This document shows, one piece after another, positions 11,010-23,821 of a stretch of DNA of 64,000 nt. The stretch comes from Juglans regia. Its lineage: Eukaryota > Streptophyta > Magnoliopsida > Fagales > Juglandaceae. How positions within the stretch are numbered: the stretch's first letter is position 1; each line of letters starts with the position of its first letter. Made by a program: the position numbers and the translations under genes. The stretch spans positions 21,889,327 to 21,953,326 of the forward strand of contig NC_049903.1 in NCBI RefSeq assembly GCF_001411555.2, read 5' to 3'. The notes below the pieces were generated by a model. The model was not told where the DNA came from, searched no databases, and saw only the letters and a program-made list of their open reading frames with translations.

Positions 11010-12082
11010 ATGTAATTTGTGTTTCAAATGACATTAAGATGTAACATTTCATTTGGGATATTAATACAATATGATTTAGTTCTTGTCTTTATCGTATTGT
11101 TTTTTAATACACACACACAAGATATGTCAACAGGCTTAGATCAGCTCACTCACACGAGTGATCGCCTCTAGCGCTTAAGTAGCGAGTAGAGATGAGACAT
11201 TGTGTCCCTAGGTGCTTGTCCAAAGGGATAAGTTGGTTGACACAAAGTTATGTCGCCTTAGTGGGAGCTAAGATGAGGTCCATTGATAGGACTATGTATG
11301 GGTTACCCCACCATCCATGTAGCTTGTAGTAAGCCAGATGTGAGTTCCTCTTTGACGCCTTGGAGGCGTGCAAATAGAGGAATTCAGGTTAGACACTTAA
11401 GGAGGGGCTAGACTAAGATCTGTACGGTATTGATATAGACATATGCTCTTTAAGAAAGAGAAATCCACCGTAGCATGTGTTTCATACTATATGTGCTTAT
11501 ACGACCATATGAGTAAGTAAGCAAAATGTTTCCCTCTTTCTCACTGTGTGAGTCTCATTTTTTAAATGTCCTTTACTTTTGACTATGTCACAAGATGGAG
11601 GTTGTGATGTCTGCTACTTTGGCATGCTATCTATGGTCATGATGGATACGGTCTAAAGAGGCATTGTTGGGAAAGCGGCTCGACCAAAATTGAGTGATAT
11701 GAGTGCAAAGGGAAGACTTTTCGTTATCGTATCTTCGATAGTGTTTGCTGACGTCAAACAATGATGCTACATCTTGGTAGCGGCTAAAGGTTGTGAACAT
11801 ATTGAAATGATTTGGAGGTAGTCAAGCATTGTTTTGAGTTTTTTAAACTCAAGAGGGTTCGAAAATGCTTGATCTTGATGCGATCAAATGAGTCTAGGAC
11901 ATGACCAGACACTTTAGGGATGTTACTATGCTGGTCTTCTCTGGGAGAGATTTGGTGTATGTACTCCCACCTTTCTACAGATGTGCTTGGTAGTCGCACG
12001 GCCTATTTACTTGTATGAACAAGATTGAGAACATTAGAGAGATACAGACCTGGGGTCATGCCCACTGTGTGCGAGTGGGAGA
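11010..12082 (+). other. Non-coding 3' region of the copia element with polypurine tract
   Basis: About 1.07 kb without a credible protein. It ends in GCGAGTGGGAGA (12071-12082), directly before the 3' LTR, which is the expected place of the polypurine primer for plus-strand synthesis. Confidence 0.75.
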
Positions 12083-12493
12083 TGTTAGCGAAAGGCAAGG
12101 AGGGGCGCCCACGTGGGCTGACCCCCTCCCTTTATGCCTCAAAGCAACGTATGGCATTAAGCCATACGTTACTTGACTTGTAACGTATGGCTTAAGCTGT
12201 TGCAGCTTGCAACGGCTGCAGTGTAAAGGCTGGCCTTTAAGGCCAGCCATATGTATATAGTCCTCCTCAATTGGGTTTTGGAACTATCTGATACACCAAA
12301 AGAAAGCTCTCTCTTTTTGTTCTCTCTTGATAAAATATTTAGGCTGTGGATTTGTTAAGTGTTACTCTAATTTTATACTACGTAGTACACTTTGCCACTA
12401 AGAGGAAACGCTTGAGATTTATCAATCTGGAGAAACTTGTGAAGCAATTTCATAAGCTGAGTTTGAGGTACTTTTCCGCTGTGCATTCTAACA
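12083..12493 (+). repeat. 3' LTR of the copia element
   Basis: 411 bp, matching 5126-5549. It lacks about half of the second hairpin seen in the 5' copy and differs in a short patch near the TATATA. It is followed at once by AATAG, the target duplication. Confidence 0.95.
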
Positions 12494-12540
12494 AATAGAA
12501 AGACAACTGGGCTTTTTGTTGGAGATTGGATATTGCACTT

Positions 12541-12775
12541 ACTAATTCATGATCTAATTCATGATCAAATTTGTGAATAATGAAATTTCATTCTAGACTT
12601 TAATGAGTTGAAATAAAAGTTAAAAGTTGAATAAAATATTCTTAGAATATATTTTTTTAATATTATTTTTGTTTTGAGATTTGAAAAAATTGAATTGTTT
12701 ATTTTATTTTGTGTAAGAATTAGACAAATTTGTAATGATTAGATGAGATGAATTGTGAAAACAAACGATGTCTAA
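12541..12775 (+). mobile_element. Degenerate MITE
   Basis: It contains AAAAGTTGAATAAAATATT, TTAATATTATTTTTGTTTTGAG and AATTGTTTATTTTATTTTGTG in the order seen in the window's main MITE family. The ends are worn, so the borders are approximate. 12776-13338 beyond it is non-coding, with a poly(A) run at about 12893-12914, and probably includes the 3' UTR of the next gene. Confidence 0.5.
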
Positions 12776-13338
12776 AAGAATTTTTATTAACACCTTTCAT
12801 CTCATTTGATTCTCTTTGAAGGTAATTTTATTTTATTTTTCCAAAATGTTTTTTTGCCTGATTCTTCTTTTGATGATCAATTTAGCCCATTAAAAAAAAA
12901 AAAAAAAAAAAAAAAGGAAGAAGAAGGAGATGTACTCAAACATGGCAGAATCCGCACGGTTGCACTTGAACATTTATAAAATGTGAAGTAGGTAGTCATA
13001 AACAAGCTAAATACAATGATTTCTACTCCTTTTGGCAAAGCATGAAGCAGCTAGAGAAAAGGTAATGCCTTTACAAAACATGATGCCGACATTTGGCAAG
13101 TAATTTGTTTATTGATATTATAACATGAAAGAATAAAAGAGCTGAATAAACAAAGAAATGTTATGAAAATGAATAGCCATCCATATGTATTGAATTGAAG
13201 CTGAATTAATGCCTTTACAAGAAAGTTATAAAGTCAGTGTCGAAATTTGAAATGAGAATATATTTCTCTCTTTGCGGCAAATGGCACAGCCTAATATCCC
13301 CCCGTGTCAAGTAAACAAATGCTAAAAGATGCGAAGCC

Positions 13339-15571
13339 TCACCAAAAATTGTTTGGTGATGGTAACGATCTTACCCCCCTATCAGAGCGGACAGCATAAC
13401 TTGAGAATCGCCTGTACTTGTTTAACTTCAATCTAATAGCTGGAACCTTACGAGAAACAGCCTGCCATATCATTTGGACAGCGTCACCCTCTTTTGATGG
13501 GTACTGAAACTCGTAGAAATTTTCAACTTCTTTCAACTTCTGCCACTTTCTGATCCACTCGTCCTTCCCAATATTCCTGATGAGATTTATTAGAAATTTT
13601 TCTTTAAGAGCATCGCTTGAGCGAACAAATACGCAGAATTGAGAATAGTCAAGAACATCCTCGTATGGGAGTTCGATATCATCACTAATAATGACCGGAA
13701 CACAGCGGCTAGCAATGGCATCAAACAGACGGTTTGATGACGGGGTGTCGCCTGCTATATTGAGGCAAAATTTTGAGGAATGCATTCCCTTGGTAGCTTT
13801 CTTAATTCCATCTTTTTGCACACTTCCAAATGCAAAGTGCACATCTTGCTCGTCCTTCAAAAGATAAAATAACTCTTGCCGAATATAGCCTCCCTGAATA
13901 TGGGAAACTAAATATTAGAGATAATCTTGATTAAGTTGGAAACAATCAACCCAAATTAACATGAAGAATACAATACAGACAGCTGAAACCAAAGACAAAT
14001 TAATCAACCAATTGATCATGCATACAAGCTTCAGGAATCCAGTAGACATTAGGATTTTACAAAAAAGAGGGCCAACCACACAAAACTTCATTAGAAAGCA
14101 CTTCTAAGGCCCCTTAGGATGTGAAAATGATTCATCTCATCGTTACAATTTTTTTAAATTTTCATACAAAATATGATAAACAATTCAACTTTTTCAAATT
14201 TCAAAACCATCTCATCTCACTATCCGAACTGCACCTAAATGAAAAATCTATCAAATCTGTGCATTCATGTACGAAAATAATTACCCATGTTGATAGAATA
14301 TTAACCCCACCCAAAGATTTGCAGTGATTCAAAAAATAACAAAAAATTTATAAATTCATCAACTAGAGTAGATTCAACTAATTCTTCATTAAAAAAAAAA
14401 AAAAAGAATTTCAGTAAGATAGTGTCTAACTTGGCTTAAATATAATAATGAACATTAATTGACGTGCTGACCTAAAGCTTAAGGTTTCGAAAACATAGCT
14501 TTTAGCAAATTTAAATACCCAACTTTACAACTGCTGAAACGAAAAGAAACAACTAGCTAAAAGAATTTAAAGAGGAAGATCACATACATCCTTTCTATAG
14601 ATTGCTCCTTGGAAGTATAGCAAAGTTGGACGGCTATCAAAATCAGGCGAGTCATTGACATTCGAACCGATTACATGTTTGTAAGGTGCAATCACATCTT
14701 TATCAACATTTGCTATGTTTGGAGGATATCTTCCGAAGTCTGAAAGTATAAACATGGCACGCCAGAGCTTCATCCTTGCATCTAAAAGGCTATTTGGATG
14801 ATGGGCCACAATCAAGTGGTCACGTCCTCTTGACCTCTTCCATTCCTTCTGGGCTATTAAAAATCTCACTAGCTTCTCCTGTTGCAACTTATTCTTGGTC
14901 TTTCTCTGGTGTGGGTCAGCCTTGGAGTACCGGTTATAGCATAAGGAAGAAAAAAATGGTACAAAAATAATATCAGCGTCACTGGAGTTGTGGACTCTTA
15001 TTGCACTACGAGGGGCATTTGGAGCATCAGGAAGTTCGGAAGCCAGGAGATCCAAAGTAAGCCAATATTCTATACTGTGTTGCAAGTTCAATCCACCCGG
15101 ATAATCAGGTATCTTACTTCGAATATCTGGCCAAACACTACCACCTTGAGCCTTCCAATCCAAAAGTCCAAAATGAAATTCCGGGGGTAAATCATACATA
15201 AAAACCTTAAGAACTACTTTGTTTTCTTTTTGCTGAGCTAGAAGTACTATATCATTGGTATTGCATTTCACATCTGCTTTTGCATTTTCTTGGGATGTTT
15301 CTTCTTCTTGTTCTTCTGCATCGACAAGGATTGACCGATTTCCGATTGAGGGTTCAACTTCATTCTGACTATGGGTTGCAGAACCCCGATTGTCGCTCGT
15401 AGCCAGAAACTTGGAATTGGGTAACAAATTATGGTCAATGAAATTAGGACGACCAGTTGAACGCAGCACAAAGAACCAAGATAGTATGAACAAGATCGAT
15501 ATTATTGTGAACAAACAAAACAGAAAGTTCCGAGAAGTGATTCCAAGAGACAAGGCATTCCTCTCAGCCAT
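13339..15571 (-). CDS. Exostosin-family (GT47) glycosyltransferase, ARAD1-like
   Basis: Two exons, 15571-14588 and 13893-13339, join in phase at GAT|GGA across an intron of 694 bases with GT-AG ends (GTATGT ... TTCAG). The product is 512 residues. The start chosen is MAERNALSLG at 15571; the frame is open further upstream but has no ATG there. Residues about 14-36 form one hydrophobic helix (NFLFCLFTIISILFILSWFF), the signal anchor of a type II Golgi protein. The exostosin domain runs from about residue 118 (KVFMYDLPPEFHFGLLDWK) to about 490. Family motifs include GRDHLIVAHHPN, LLYFQGAIYRKD, KFCLNIAGDTPSSNRLFDAI and PVIISDDIELPYEDVLDY. GT47 proteins build wall polysaccharides, and ARAD1 is linked to pectic arabinan. 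Whether this paralogue is an arabinosyltransferase is inferred from family naming only. Confidence 0.93.
14108..14235 (-). mobile_element. 128-bp MITE in the ARAD1-like intron, TAA target duplication
   Basis: TAA lies on both sides (14105-14107 and 14236-14238). The ends GGCCCCTTAGGATGTGA and the complement of TCACTATCCGAACTGCACC are inverted copies with the family's GGNNC..TTNGGATAGTGA pattern. A 3-bp TAA/TTA duplication is typical of PIF/Harbinger (Tourist-like) elements. It sits inside the intron of the glycosyltransferase gene and does not touch the splice sites. Confidence 0.8.
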
Positions 15572-16720
15572 TGTAATAAGAATCCCGTAAAAGTTCAACA
15601 ATCTCGCGTTAGAACTATCATTACATATCGGAAGAAGGATAACCAACCTGGAATGTGTCAAATTGGTAACAATGAAAATTATGAAGGATAATTAAACCTG
15701 AGCATTTATAGGAGAAATTATAGATAAAAAAAGATGGCAGCACTAAGCCAAGCGAATCCTGCTCAAATTGAGGAACGATTACTCACAACGATTACATAGA
15801 TATCACTTCATGGACCACCCTGCTAGCACAACTTACTTCAAACATTGGGCATAAATATTCAACGCCCAGTGCACAAAATAACCTCTGGATAAATCCCAAT
15901 GCAAGAAGCAGATTCGAAATGAAGAAATAGCTCATCTCCCAATGTGTAAATCTGCCAAAGAAGAAGGACCAACGAAAAAGAAAGCAAATTCAGAGGAAAT
16001 AAAAATTCAATCCAACAAAACCCGCCAAGAAAGCAGCGCCCAAAAAGAGTCGAGAAAACCAAGAAAAGAAGATAAAGATGTTTAATGGTGGTTAGATTTG
16101 ATGAATGAAGAGTGAAAGAAGAATATATGACGGAATCATGCCGTACTGTTGGAATGGTGGTGATGTTATCGAAGGAAAAGTCTCTCTATCATACCCTCAA
16201 GGAGACTTGTTTGCTAGCAAGAAGAAGAAGAAGCGCGAGAATAGGGTCTTATCGATGGAAGCGGACCTCCTTGGCTCTTCTTTGGTGGGACTGCCTTCGG
16301 CTATTTCTTTGGCTATTCTTTTGTACTTTGAGCAGATTGGTTACAATATTTACTACGTAGTTTCAACTCAAAACGATAGTTATATAAAAACTACTATTTT
16401 CTAGGGAAAGGAACAGCAATCGCTCATGACAGCTTCCATTTCTGCCGCATGCTAGAAAATAATTTTGGTAGGAATTCATTTGTTATAGAATTTTTAATAC
16501 CAATGAATTAAAATGCCTAAACCCCTCATGAAAATGAAAATAATTTTCATAAATATATAATCTCATAAATAGATGTTCTTTATGGTTTGTGTCAGTGGAT
16601 TTGTTTCGCAACCCTGTGATCACCCTTGGCGAACCTGCACTAGAAAACCTAGAAAATGCCTATTAAAGGTCTTCGATGTCTAGACCTATAAAACCTAAGA
16701 ATTTTTCAGTATTAAAAATT
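15572..16720. other. 5' flank of the ARAD1-like gene; no further gene supported
   Basis: About 15572-16100 probably holds the promoter and untranslated leader of the minus-strand gene. A CATTCCAG|G acceptor-like site just upstream of the ATG (complement of about 15649-15657) allows a leader intron. Short open frames on the plus strand at 16105-16404 show no recognisable domain. I see nothing else to 16720. Confidence 0.4.
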
Positions 16721-16902
16721 AAGAAATGTTATAGCTATAAAGAAATTTTATAAAAATAAATAAATAAAATAAAATAATTTCATATGATATATTATATTTA
16801 TTTTATTATAAAAGTAACTTTATATTTAACATATCATGTCAAATTATATTAATTTGTATGTTTATTTTTGTAGAATTTTTTTGTGACTAAAACATTTCTT
16901 TT
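16721..16902. mobile_element. Foldback MITE of about 180 bp
   Basis: The left arm starts AAGAAATGTTATAGCTATAA, and the right arm ends in the inverse of AAAAGAAATGTTTTAGTCAC. The two arms pair over much of the element, with an AT-rich centre. No protein is encoded. Confidence 0.65.
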
Positions 16903-16964
16903 AAAAATTATTAATGTCACCCATAACGTTTTATAAATCTAGAAATCTAAGAGCTTCTCCGTTT

Positions 16965-17156
16965 ATTTATTTGCATAATTAATATTTTTATAAATATTAA
17001 ACACGTACGCAAGATTATTTGTTTCATTTACAGGACGGTGTGTTTGGTTCTTACTTTAGATTATGTTGATGCAGAGCATCCCGGCCTGCAGTCTGCTTTG
17101 TTTTTGTCTGCATAATTATTTAAAAATATTAAATACGTACGCAAGTCTTTAATAGA
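16965..17156 (+). repeat. Dispersed direct repeat with CACGTACGCAAG-type core
   Basis: About 16972-17013 and 17109-17144 share GCATAATTA, an AAATATTAAA stretch, and then (C/T)ACGTACGCAAG. A GGTTATCCGGG..CCGAACCGGG patch lies further on at about 17448-17480. Between 17157 and 18256 I see no gene; ORFs there lack family features. Confidence 0.5.
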
Positions 17157-18256
17157 CAGTTACCAATGTAATAATTTCCGAAAGAGTGTTTGAACTTCAT
17201 AAATATATTGGGTGTTAATACAGAATAGTATAAAGTATAGACACGGTTCTAAATGTGATTATCTTATAGTATTCGTTGCGTTAAATATGGGCTAGAAATT
17301 ATGAAAAAAAAATTATGCAATCTTTCTATGTTCTTATGTTCCTCTGCATATTAGGATGCCATAAAAAACTTATAACAAATTTGCTAAGATAGGATTTAAA
17401 AATCTCATTCATAAGGCTTTGGAATTTTAAACTTTGGAACTGGAATCGGTTATCCGGGTTTCGGACCGAACCGGGAAAAAACCCAACCCGGATGAACAGT
17501 CTTATGAATTGCCTTGTATAGAAGCAAAGTGCAGAATCCTCTTGTTACAAATGCAGTCTATAGTTGATCACTTGAGCTCACAACTAAGATAAAATAAAAT
17601 TCCTTTTTTCGTGACCATTCTTGTACCTAGAACGCATATAGAACATATCCTTTATATCAGTTAAGTTTTTCAAATACCCTATACAGGAATCCCTCTAGGA
17701 ATCCTTCCTCAAGATCTACATCAAGAACTTAAGCTCAACCGTATCAACTTATTTCGCAGGATACACAACATGTACATTTCTCTCCCTCGTAGCATTAGCA
17801 ATGTGGGCCATTAATAAAACATCAAGATGGCTTTAGTTTGTGAAGAATCACGAGAACTATTAACTCTGCTTATAATAGTCGCTCAAGACCTTCTCCACCT
17901 AGACTCAACTAAGGATGGGATGGCTTCTTCTAGTCTCATTGAGAATATTCAGATCTACTAATATGAGAATATCCAAGATAAAAACCAGAGTTTGTAGGGT
18001 CACAGAGTGAGGAAAGATGGCAATGGGTCATGGCAACGACGATGTCATTAGCTTCGATGGTCATGGCAACGATGATCTTCACTGCAATGGAAGCATGGGT
18101 CGTCAGAGAGAGGGTCGTGGCCATGGGTCTAGGAGATTGGAGGGTATTGCACGATGGTCTTGGGAGAGAGGGTCTTTGTATGAAGGTCTTCATTTTGTGT
18201 TGTGCGATCCCATTCTTAGATCCATGGGAGGATGAGGTGGCGCGCATTTGAGAGTG

Positions 18257-19075
18257 TTATCTGAGGTTTAACACTAGGACCTGTCCGAAGATTCTCTCTT
18301 GGTGGTAACCTGAGTGCAAGTCTAATTTGGAAAATAATTGGGCTCCACTTAACTCATCCAGCGGCTCCTCAATCACAGGAATAAGATATTTATCCTGGAT
18401 AGTCACTTTGTTTAATGCTCTACAGTCCGCACATCCTCCAAGAGCCATAAGCCTTTCTTACTAACCAAACAAGAGAGGAATAAGGGCTTTGACTAGGCTA
18501 AATCACCCATGTGGCCAACAATTCTTTTACAATCTTCACTGTCTTATCTTTTTGGAAATATATCTATAGGGTCGTACAAAAACAAGTGGGGTATTAGGGA
18601 GTAGGTTGATAGAGTGGTCATGAGTTTTATGAGAGGGTAGGCCCTTGGGCTCTCTATATACATCATGATGTCAGTTTAAGATGTTCTGGATAGGATCAGG
18701 AATAAATCTGGGCTAAGGAGGCATCTCCTCAATTAATTGAAGCCACAGTCCTCTTTTCTCCAATTTGTTATGTTTATTAATCCCCCCTTTCTAAATGCAA
18801 GCTGAAAAGTTCAGACCCCTTAACTGGTCAGTCTTATCACCCTGTTGAAATTTCATGGAGAGATCCTCAAAATTCTAGAGAATAGGCCCTAACCCTCTTA
18901 GCCACTGGACCTCTAATACCATGTCACATCCTACAAGCACTAGAACATGAACCTCTGTGGTGATATAAGTGCCCTACATCTTAAATCCCAACTTAGCACA
19001 TTTCCCCTCAGTGGTAATCTAATCCTCATTGGCAACTCTAACCTTAACCCTTTAAGCAGCATTGATTGGGATATT
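18257..19075 (-). mobile_element. Ty3/gypsy relic: protease to reverse-transcriptase fragment
   Basis: Reading on the minus strand, about 19060-18880 recalls the aspartic-protease end of gypsy elements (VLVLVGCDMVLEVQWLRGLG, then MKFQQGDK). About 18660-18500 recalls the linker (EPKGLPSHKTHDHSINLLPN). 18460-18260 recalls reverse transcriptase ([13 protein letters not shown], then [18 protein letters not shown]). Stops and frameshifts separate the blocks, and the match ends abruptly after YHQ. RNase H and integrase are missing. Confidence 0.85.
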
Positions 19076-19084
19076 TCCCCTTCA

Positions 19085-19234
19085 AATCATTTTTTAATAT
19101 TATTATTGTTTTGAAATTTGAAAAAGTGAAATTGTTTATTATATTTTATATGAAAATTTGAAAAAATTGGAATGATGAGATGAGATGAGATGAGATGAGA
19201 ATTTTGTGTCTCATCCCACTAGTCAAACCTACCC
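19085..19234 (+). mobile_element. Partial MITE, GATGAGATGAG family
   Basis: The right half only: TTTAATATTATTATTGTTTTGA ... GAATGATGAGATGAGATGAG, ending at CTAGTCAAACCTACCC. The left terminus is missing or replaced by the gypsy relic. Confidence 0.6.
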
Positions 19235-19236
19235 TT

Positions 19237-19555
19237 AGGACTCATTTGGAGAGTGAAATGAGATGAGAATTTTATGAATAGTAGTAAAATAGTTTGAATT
19301 GAGTATTTTTTAAGTTTTGGGAAATGAGAGAAAAAAAGTTGAATAAAAAATATTATAAAATTAAAACATTGTTAAAATATAGATTTATAATATTATTTTT
19401 GTTTGGGGATTTGAAAAAGTTGAATTCTTTTTTTATTTTTTGTTTAAAAGTTTGAGAAAGTTGTAATGATTAGTTTGAAAGTGTTTGTATTTGAATTATG
19501 TTTGAAAAGAAGATGTGATGAGATTATATGACTAAAGTAAGCATAGTATAAGTAA
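19237..19555 (+). mobile_element. MITE, related subfamily with GAATAGTAGTAAAATAG motif
   Basis: Starts AGGACTCATTTGGAGAGTGAAATGAG just after the previous MITE. It carries GAGTATTTTTTAAGTTTTGG, GAAATGAGAG, TTGAATAAAAAATATTATAAAATTAAAA and a GAAAAAGTTGAATT motif. The right end is worn. Confidence 0.55.
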
Positions 19556-19659
19556 GTTAGAAGCTAACTTATAGAAATCCATGCATAAAGTAAACGTATT
19601 GTGTGTTGAAAGGAGAGATGTTCTAAGGTTATAAATTTTCATTTAATCCTCATAAAAAC

Positions 19660-22134
19660 AGAACTTACTAATTTTGGGCTTAATTTACAAAATTATCCCT
19701 TAACTTTTGAAAAATTGCAAATTTAAGAAAGTTGCAAACGGACTTCGAAACTTATCAAAATTTGCATACCTCATTTAAATTTCAATCTAAGACCATTTAT
19801 GGGCTTATAATTTACATAAACTAAACCCTACTATGTGAACTCTTCCAGGCCGAACCTATCTTAAGCTAAAAATGGTGTTTTGCTTGCTACTTGGCCATTT
19901 ATCACACTATCATTCTTAGACCTGATTTTAACAACTCATAAATATCAAATTCTTAGTTCTAATATAATGTCAAGAAACTAAATCAAACATTATACAAAAT
20001 CATAAACTCACCATTTCAAATAATCACACAAAAGATCAAGATTAGGTCAAATCGAACCTAATCTTTGTGTTTTTGGTCTATCACTTGCATTTCAATAGCA
20101 AGGATTCTAAAAGTTGACAAATCTTAACTTCCAACATGTTAATCACTTAATCCTAGTTGAACATGCATGATCAAGCATCAAAACTCAACTTACTCAATAT
20201 GTAAAAATTGGCTTGCACTAAAAGCCTTGAACCCGAAACATAGCATGCTTGACCTTGAATCAAAATGACTAAATCCTTAATTTCCATGCATATAATCTTG
20301 AAAGAACACATCCATATAATTCACATTCAAGTTCTAACTCGATCTATGCACCATATTCAACATATCTTAAAAAAGCACAACATCAACAACCCGAGATCCT
20401 CTAAATCATGCTTAAAAACATACATCTTTGCATGCTTATAAGAAAATCTAACAAAACCTTAGTCATAAAGCTTTAAAAAATCCAACCTAAACCATAGATC
20501 AAAGCTTTAAGAGTAGGAGCTTAGGAAATCAAAACCGTGGATCTAAGTTCCTAAGGCTACAATGACAAACTAAACCAAACAAATCTCATTTTTAAGGGTT
20601 TTGGTTCTATCACTTAGTGGATCATGCAAATCTATTTTATTAAAACCTTATATACTATAACTCAAACCAAGAACTTGCATGAAAGTCATAGCAATACACC
20701 AAAGTACCGAAATTTGTAGGACTTTTTAACAAAATAACGCAAACTCCTAAGGCATATCAACAAACTCCAAACTGAGCACAATCATCACCAAAATACCAAC
20801 ATTCAACCTTAAATCTTCCAATAAAATTAACGAATACTCTCTCAAATATCCAAGACTCATAGTTTGATAAAAAAAAAAATACAAGAGACTAAAGCTGGGA
20901 AAGAAAACTTACAAGCTGAAACATCCCAAGAAACTAAGCACCAAGACTCTCTCCAAATCTCACTTGGTTTGCTCTCAGGGAAGGGAAAATGAAAAACTCC
21001 AAGTGAGGGAAAAAAGAGAGAGGGCATGGGGCTATAGGGGACGGATGAGGGGTGACCTTGGGTGGCTAATGGTGTGACCAATTGATGGGAGAGGTTGCTT
21101 GTAAAAGTGGTCGAGTTGTTTAGCTGAAATGGGTTGGAAATGTGTTGGCCAAATGGTGACTTTGTGTTTAGGAAAAGCTTGTTTATTTGACCTTCTATAA
21201 GTACACTATCTGGGGCTAAATCAAGGGTACAAGTTCAGCCATGGGGGAAACTCGTGTGGGAAGTTTGGGGAAAATAGAAGCAATTCAGTTGGAACTAAAA
21301 CCTCAAAACCGAGTGACTCTAATTAGGGTATAGATAGGATTTCACTTAGGGTTTCAAGTCTACATGTAATTATTTGGTCGAATGAAAGCATCATGGTGCA
21401 AGGGAGTGGATGAAGATGTAAGAGAAAGTACATGAGTGGATGATTGCTTGTAAAAGTAGTTTAAACCAAAGAGAGAAGCAAGATTGTCAAAACCGAATAG
21501 TCAACTTTTGGGGTTTGGATTTTGGGGTTTCAGTTACCCTTAGGGATTTGGGGTTTCATTTAGGGTCTCAAACCCTTTTTGGTGGTTGACCATAGTTGTA
21601 CTTGAGTGATTGGAATAGTGTAGTGAGTGTAAGAAAGGTATGGTGTTGTAAGAACGCATGTAGGTTGCTTGATTGCACTCCATCCACCTTACACATTTAT
21701 ACTCCACTTGACAGGTGTAAAGTGTGCTGCAAATGAAGGGTTATGATGATGCCATGTATCCAGAAAAATCTCCTAGTGATCCTAGGCTGATTTGGATATC
21801 CTACATGGTGATGTGACAGCTATTTGATCTAGGTGCCATGTGGCACTCTCTAGTTGACCTATTTTTCATTCGAAAAGTTCAAAACTTTTTATTACACCAT
21901 AAAATCTTAAATATTCCTATGAGGCTAATGGTGTAATTTGCTTTGCCAAATGATACTCCTAAGTGCCTCACATAAATCAAAAAGAAAAATTCATCTCCAT
22001 AGTGAATCATGATCCGATTACTTTAACGGACTAAAACTTAATTGATCGCTCGATTCATAAAATCCTTTCAGGATTTCGAGAGATTTCTAAGGTCTAAAGG
22101 AATTCTTTCCATCAAATTTCTTTTGCCTGTTACA
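19660..22134 (-). repeat. LTR-like block upstream of the gypsy relic
   Basis: On the minus strand this block starts TGTAACAGGC at 22134, a common start for gypsy LTRs. It holds a TATA box (GTATAAATG, complement at about 21696-21704) and has no credible protein. It lies on the 5' side of the minus-strand gypsy relic, where its 5' LTR would be. A partner LTR is not visible, and the lower border is uncertain. Confidence 0.4.
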
Positions 22135-23821
22135 ATAACAGCAGAGGGAATCTACATATCGGACTTTCTCTGCACTCAACCAATTACAATGCAAACGAAA
22201 TAACAGAAAGCATGAACCGAAATATGGGCCTCTAATGGACCTAATGTCCTGAGTAAAATAACAAGTAAATAAAAAAAATAACCAGTAATTGGGCTACAGG
22301 CCCATAACACTTAAACTATTTCAGTCCATTCAAGCCTTGTAACATGAACCAACATGTCGGTCCATGAATGAGCCCATCAGTTGATGACTTCCTCTAGCTC
22401 ACATGTGACAAATGTTTCAAGAAAATTTGAGGTTCTTGTTATTATTATTTGATTGAATACACTATTAGTTGTTTTTAGTCGATTAGATTAGCATAACTAG
22501 TTATATAAACCATATTTTCTTTGAATAGTGCTAATGATAATTGCCTAGTTATACATATTTTCTCTATCAAGTAGTTTGGACCAATTCTTGTATTTTATAT
22601 ATATTTGTGGAATATTTATTTATTATTAAACATGAGTAAATAAACTATTTATGTAAAAATATATGTTTTGTAGGAATTGTGCACACACATTTTAAGGATT
22701 CAACAAGAGTCAAATTCTGAAAAAATTAAATGGAAGAACGACAATCTTATGGATCGAGGAGTCAATTAGGCTATTTGAGAGATGGACACGTAAAAGCCCT
22801 TCTACAAAAAGAATGAGGACTGTCTTGGGCTCAAGGATAAATTGCACAAAATATGAGAATTTTGATTCAAATCTTAGTAGAAAAGTTGTACCTTGATGGT
22901 TGAAGTTTCAAAACTAAATCGAGCTGTACAGAATTCAGTCCGGACCCGACTAGACTGAAAATTTTGGTCCAAATCGGATTCGGTTTCGGTCCCAAACATT
23001 ATGGACTAAAGAAATTCGATCCATTCTCGAGGTCTATACATTTTGGACCAGACCAGACCGAACCCCTATATACATATTTTAAAAATATTTTTAATAATTT
23101 AATATACTATTTTTATATAATAATTGTATAAGTTAATGATGTAATTTTTATCTAATTTATTATCATTAACAATATAAAATATGAAATAATATATGCTATC
23201 AATTAATAATAAATTATAAATTATGTGATAATTTATGTCATTATATGTAAATAGGTTAATACATCATACATTCATACATATTCTATTATTTATACTTAAT
23301 TAAAGCAATTAGGTAATTTGTTTTTAAATACCTAAGTTACAAGCATACATGAATAATCTACGTATAATGAACTTATTTGATATTCATTAACCATAGATAA
23401 AATATATGATATTATTAATAATTATGCATATTAAAAAATAAAATTAAAGTTAATCAATAATAATTATTAATATTATAAATATAATTATAATTAAATATTT
23501 TTTTAATGATTTAATTATATAATCTACATTGTTCGTTGTGCGAGGAACAGGGAATGTCATGGGTCAATATCAAAGTAAATATCCAAATTACTTTTGGGTA
23601 TTTTTTTTATGCAAGTAATGATGAACTTGACATGTGGCCGAACCACTGGATTGTGCTCGGAAAGACTATTTTGATCTAGACCATACACATAAAGTGACAA
23701 AATCAGTTGGATAAAGCATTGGAATGAAACTAGAGGTGATGATGCTGCTCAAACGTTGGCCATTCGAATTCTCATCCAGAGAACTCATGCATGCTTCAGA
23801 CAGACCTATTTAGTGAATGAA
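22135..23821. other. No gene seen; GGTCC/GGACC-rich repeat patch
   Basis: About 22940-23065 is unusually rich in CCGG/GGACC words (CAGTCCGGACCCGACTAGAC, GGACCAGACCAGACCGAACC), resembling a dispersed repeat and leading into a very AT-rich stretch at 23070-23520. No reading frame or RNA gene is supported. Confidence 0.35.

Larger units (their letters stand above)
5126..12493 (+). mobile_element. Ty1/copia LTR retrotransposon, structurally complete but mutated
   Basis: Both ends are defined by LTRs that start TGTTAGC and end TCTAACA. The 5-bp target duplication AATAG is perfect on both sides (5121-5125 and 12494-12498). The order is LTR, initiator-Met primer-binding site, a long leader, gag-protease-integrase-RT-RNase H, a 1.07 kb non-coding tail, a purine tract and LTR. 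Integrase before reverse transcriptase is the Ty1/copia order. The coding region has several nonsense changes and frameshifts, so it cannot move on its own now. The two LTRs differ by a short indel and a small scrambled patch, so the insertion is not very recent. Confidence 0.95.

Noticed and set aside
16105..16404. Plus-strand open frames of about 100 codons
   Set aside because: They lie in the 5' flank of the glycosyltransferase gene, overlap each other in two frames and show no domain or codon signal.
17936..18251. Three overlapping frames with Gly/His-rich repeats
   Set aside because: They come from the short ATGGTCATGGCAACGA-type repeat on both strands and end at the gypsy relic. No protein family is evident.
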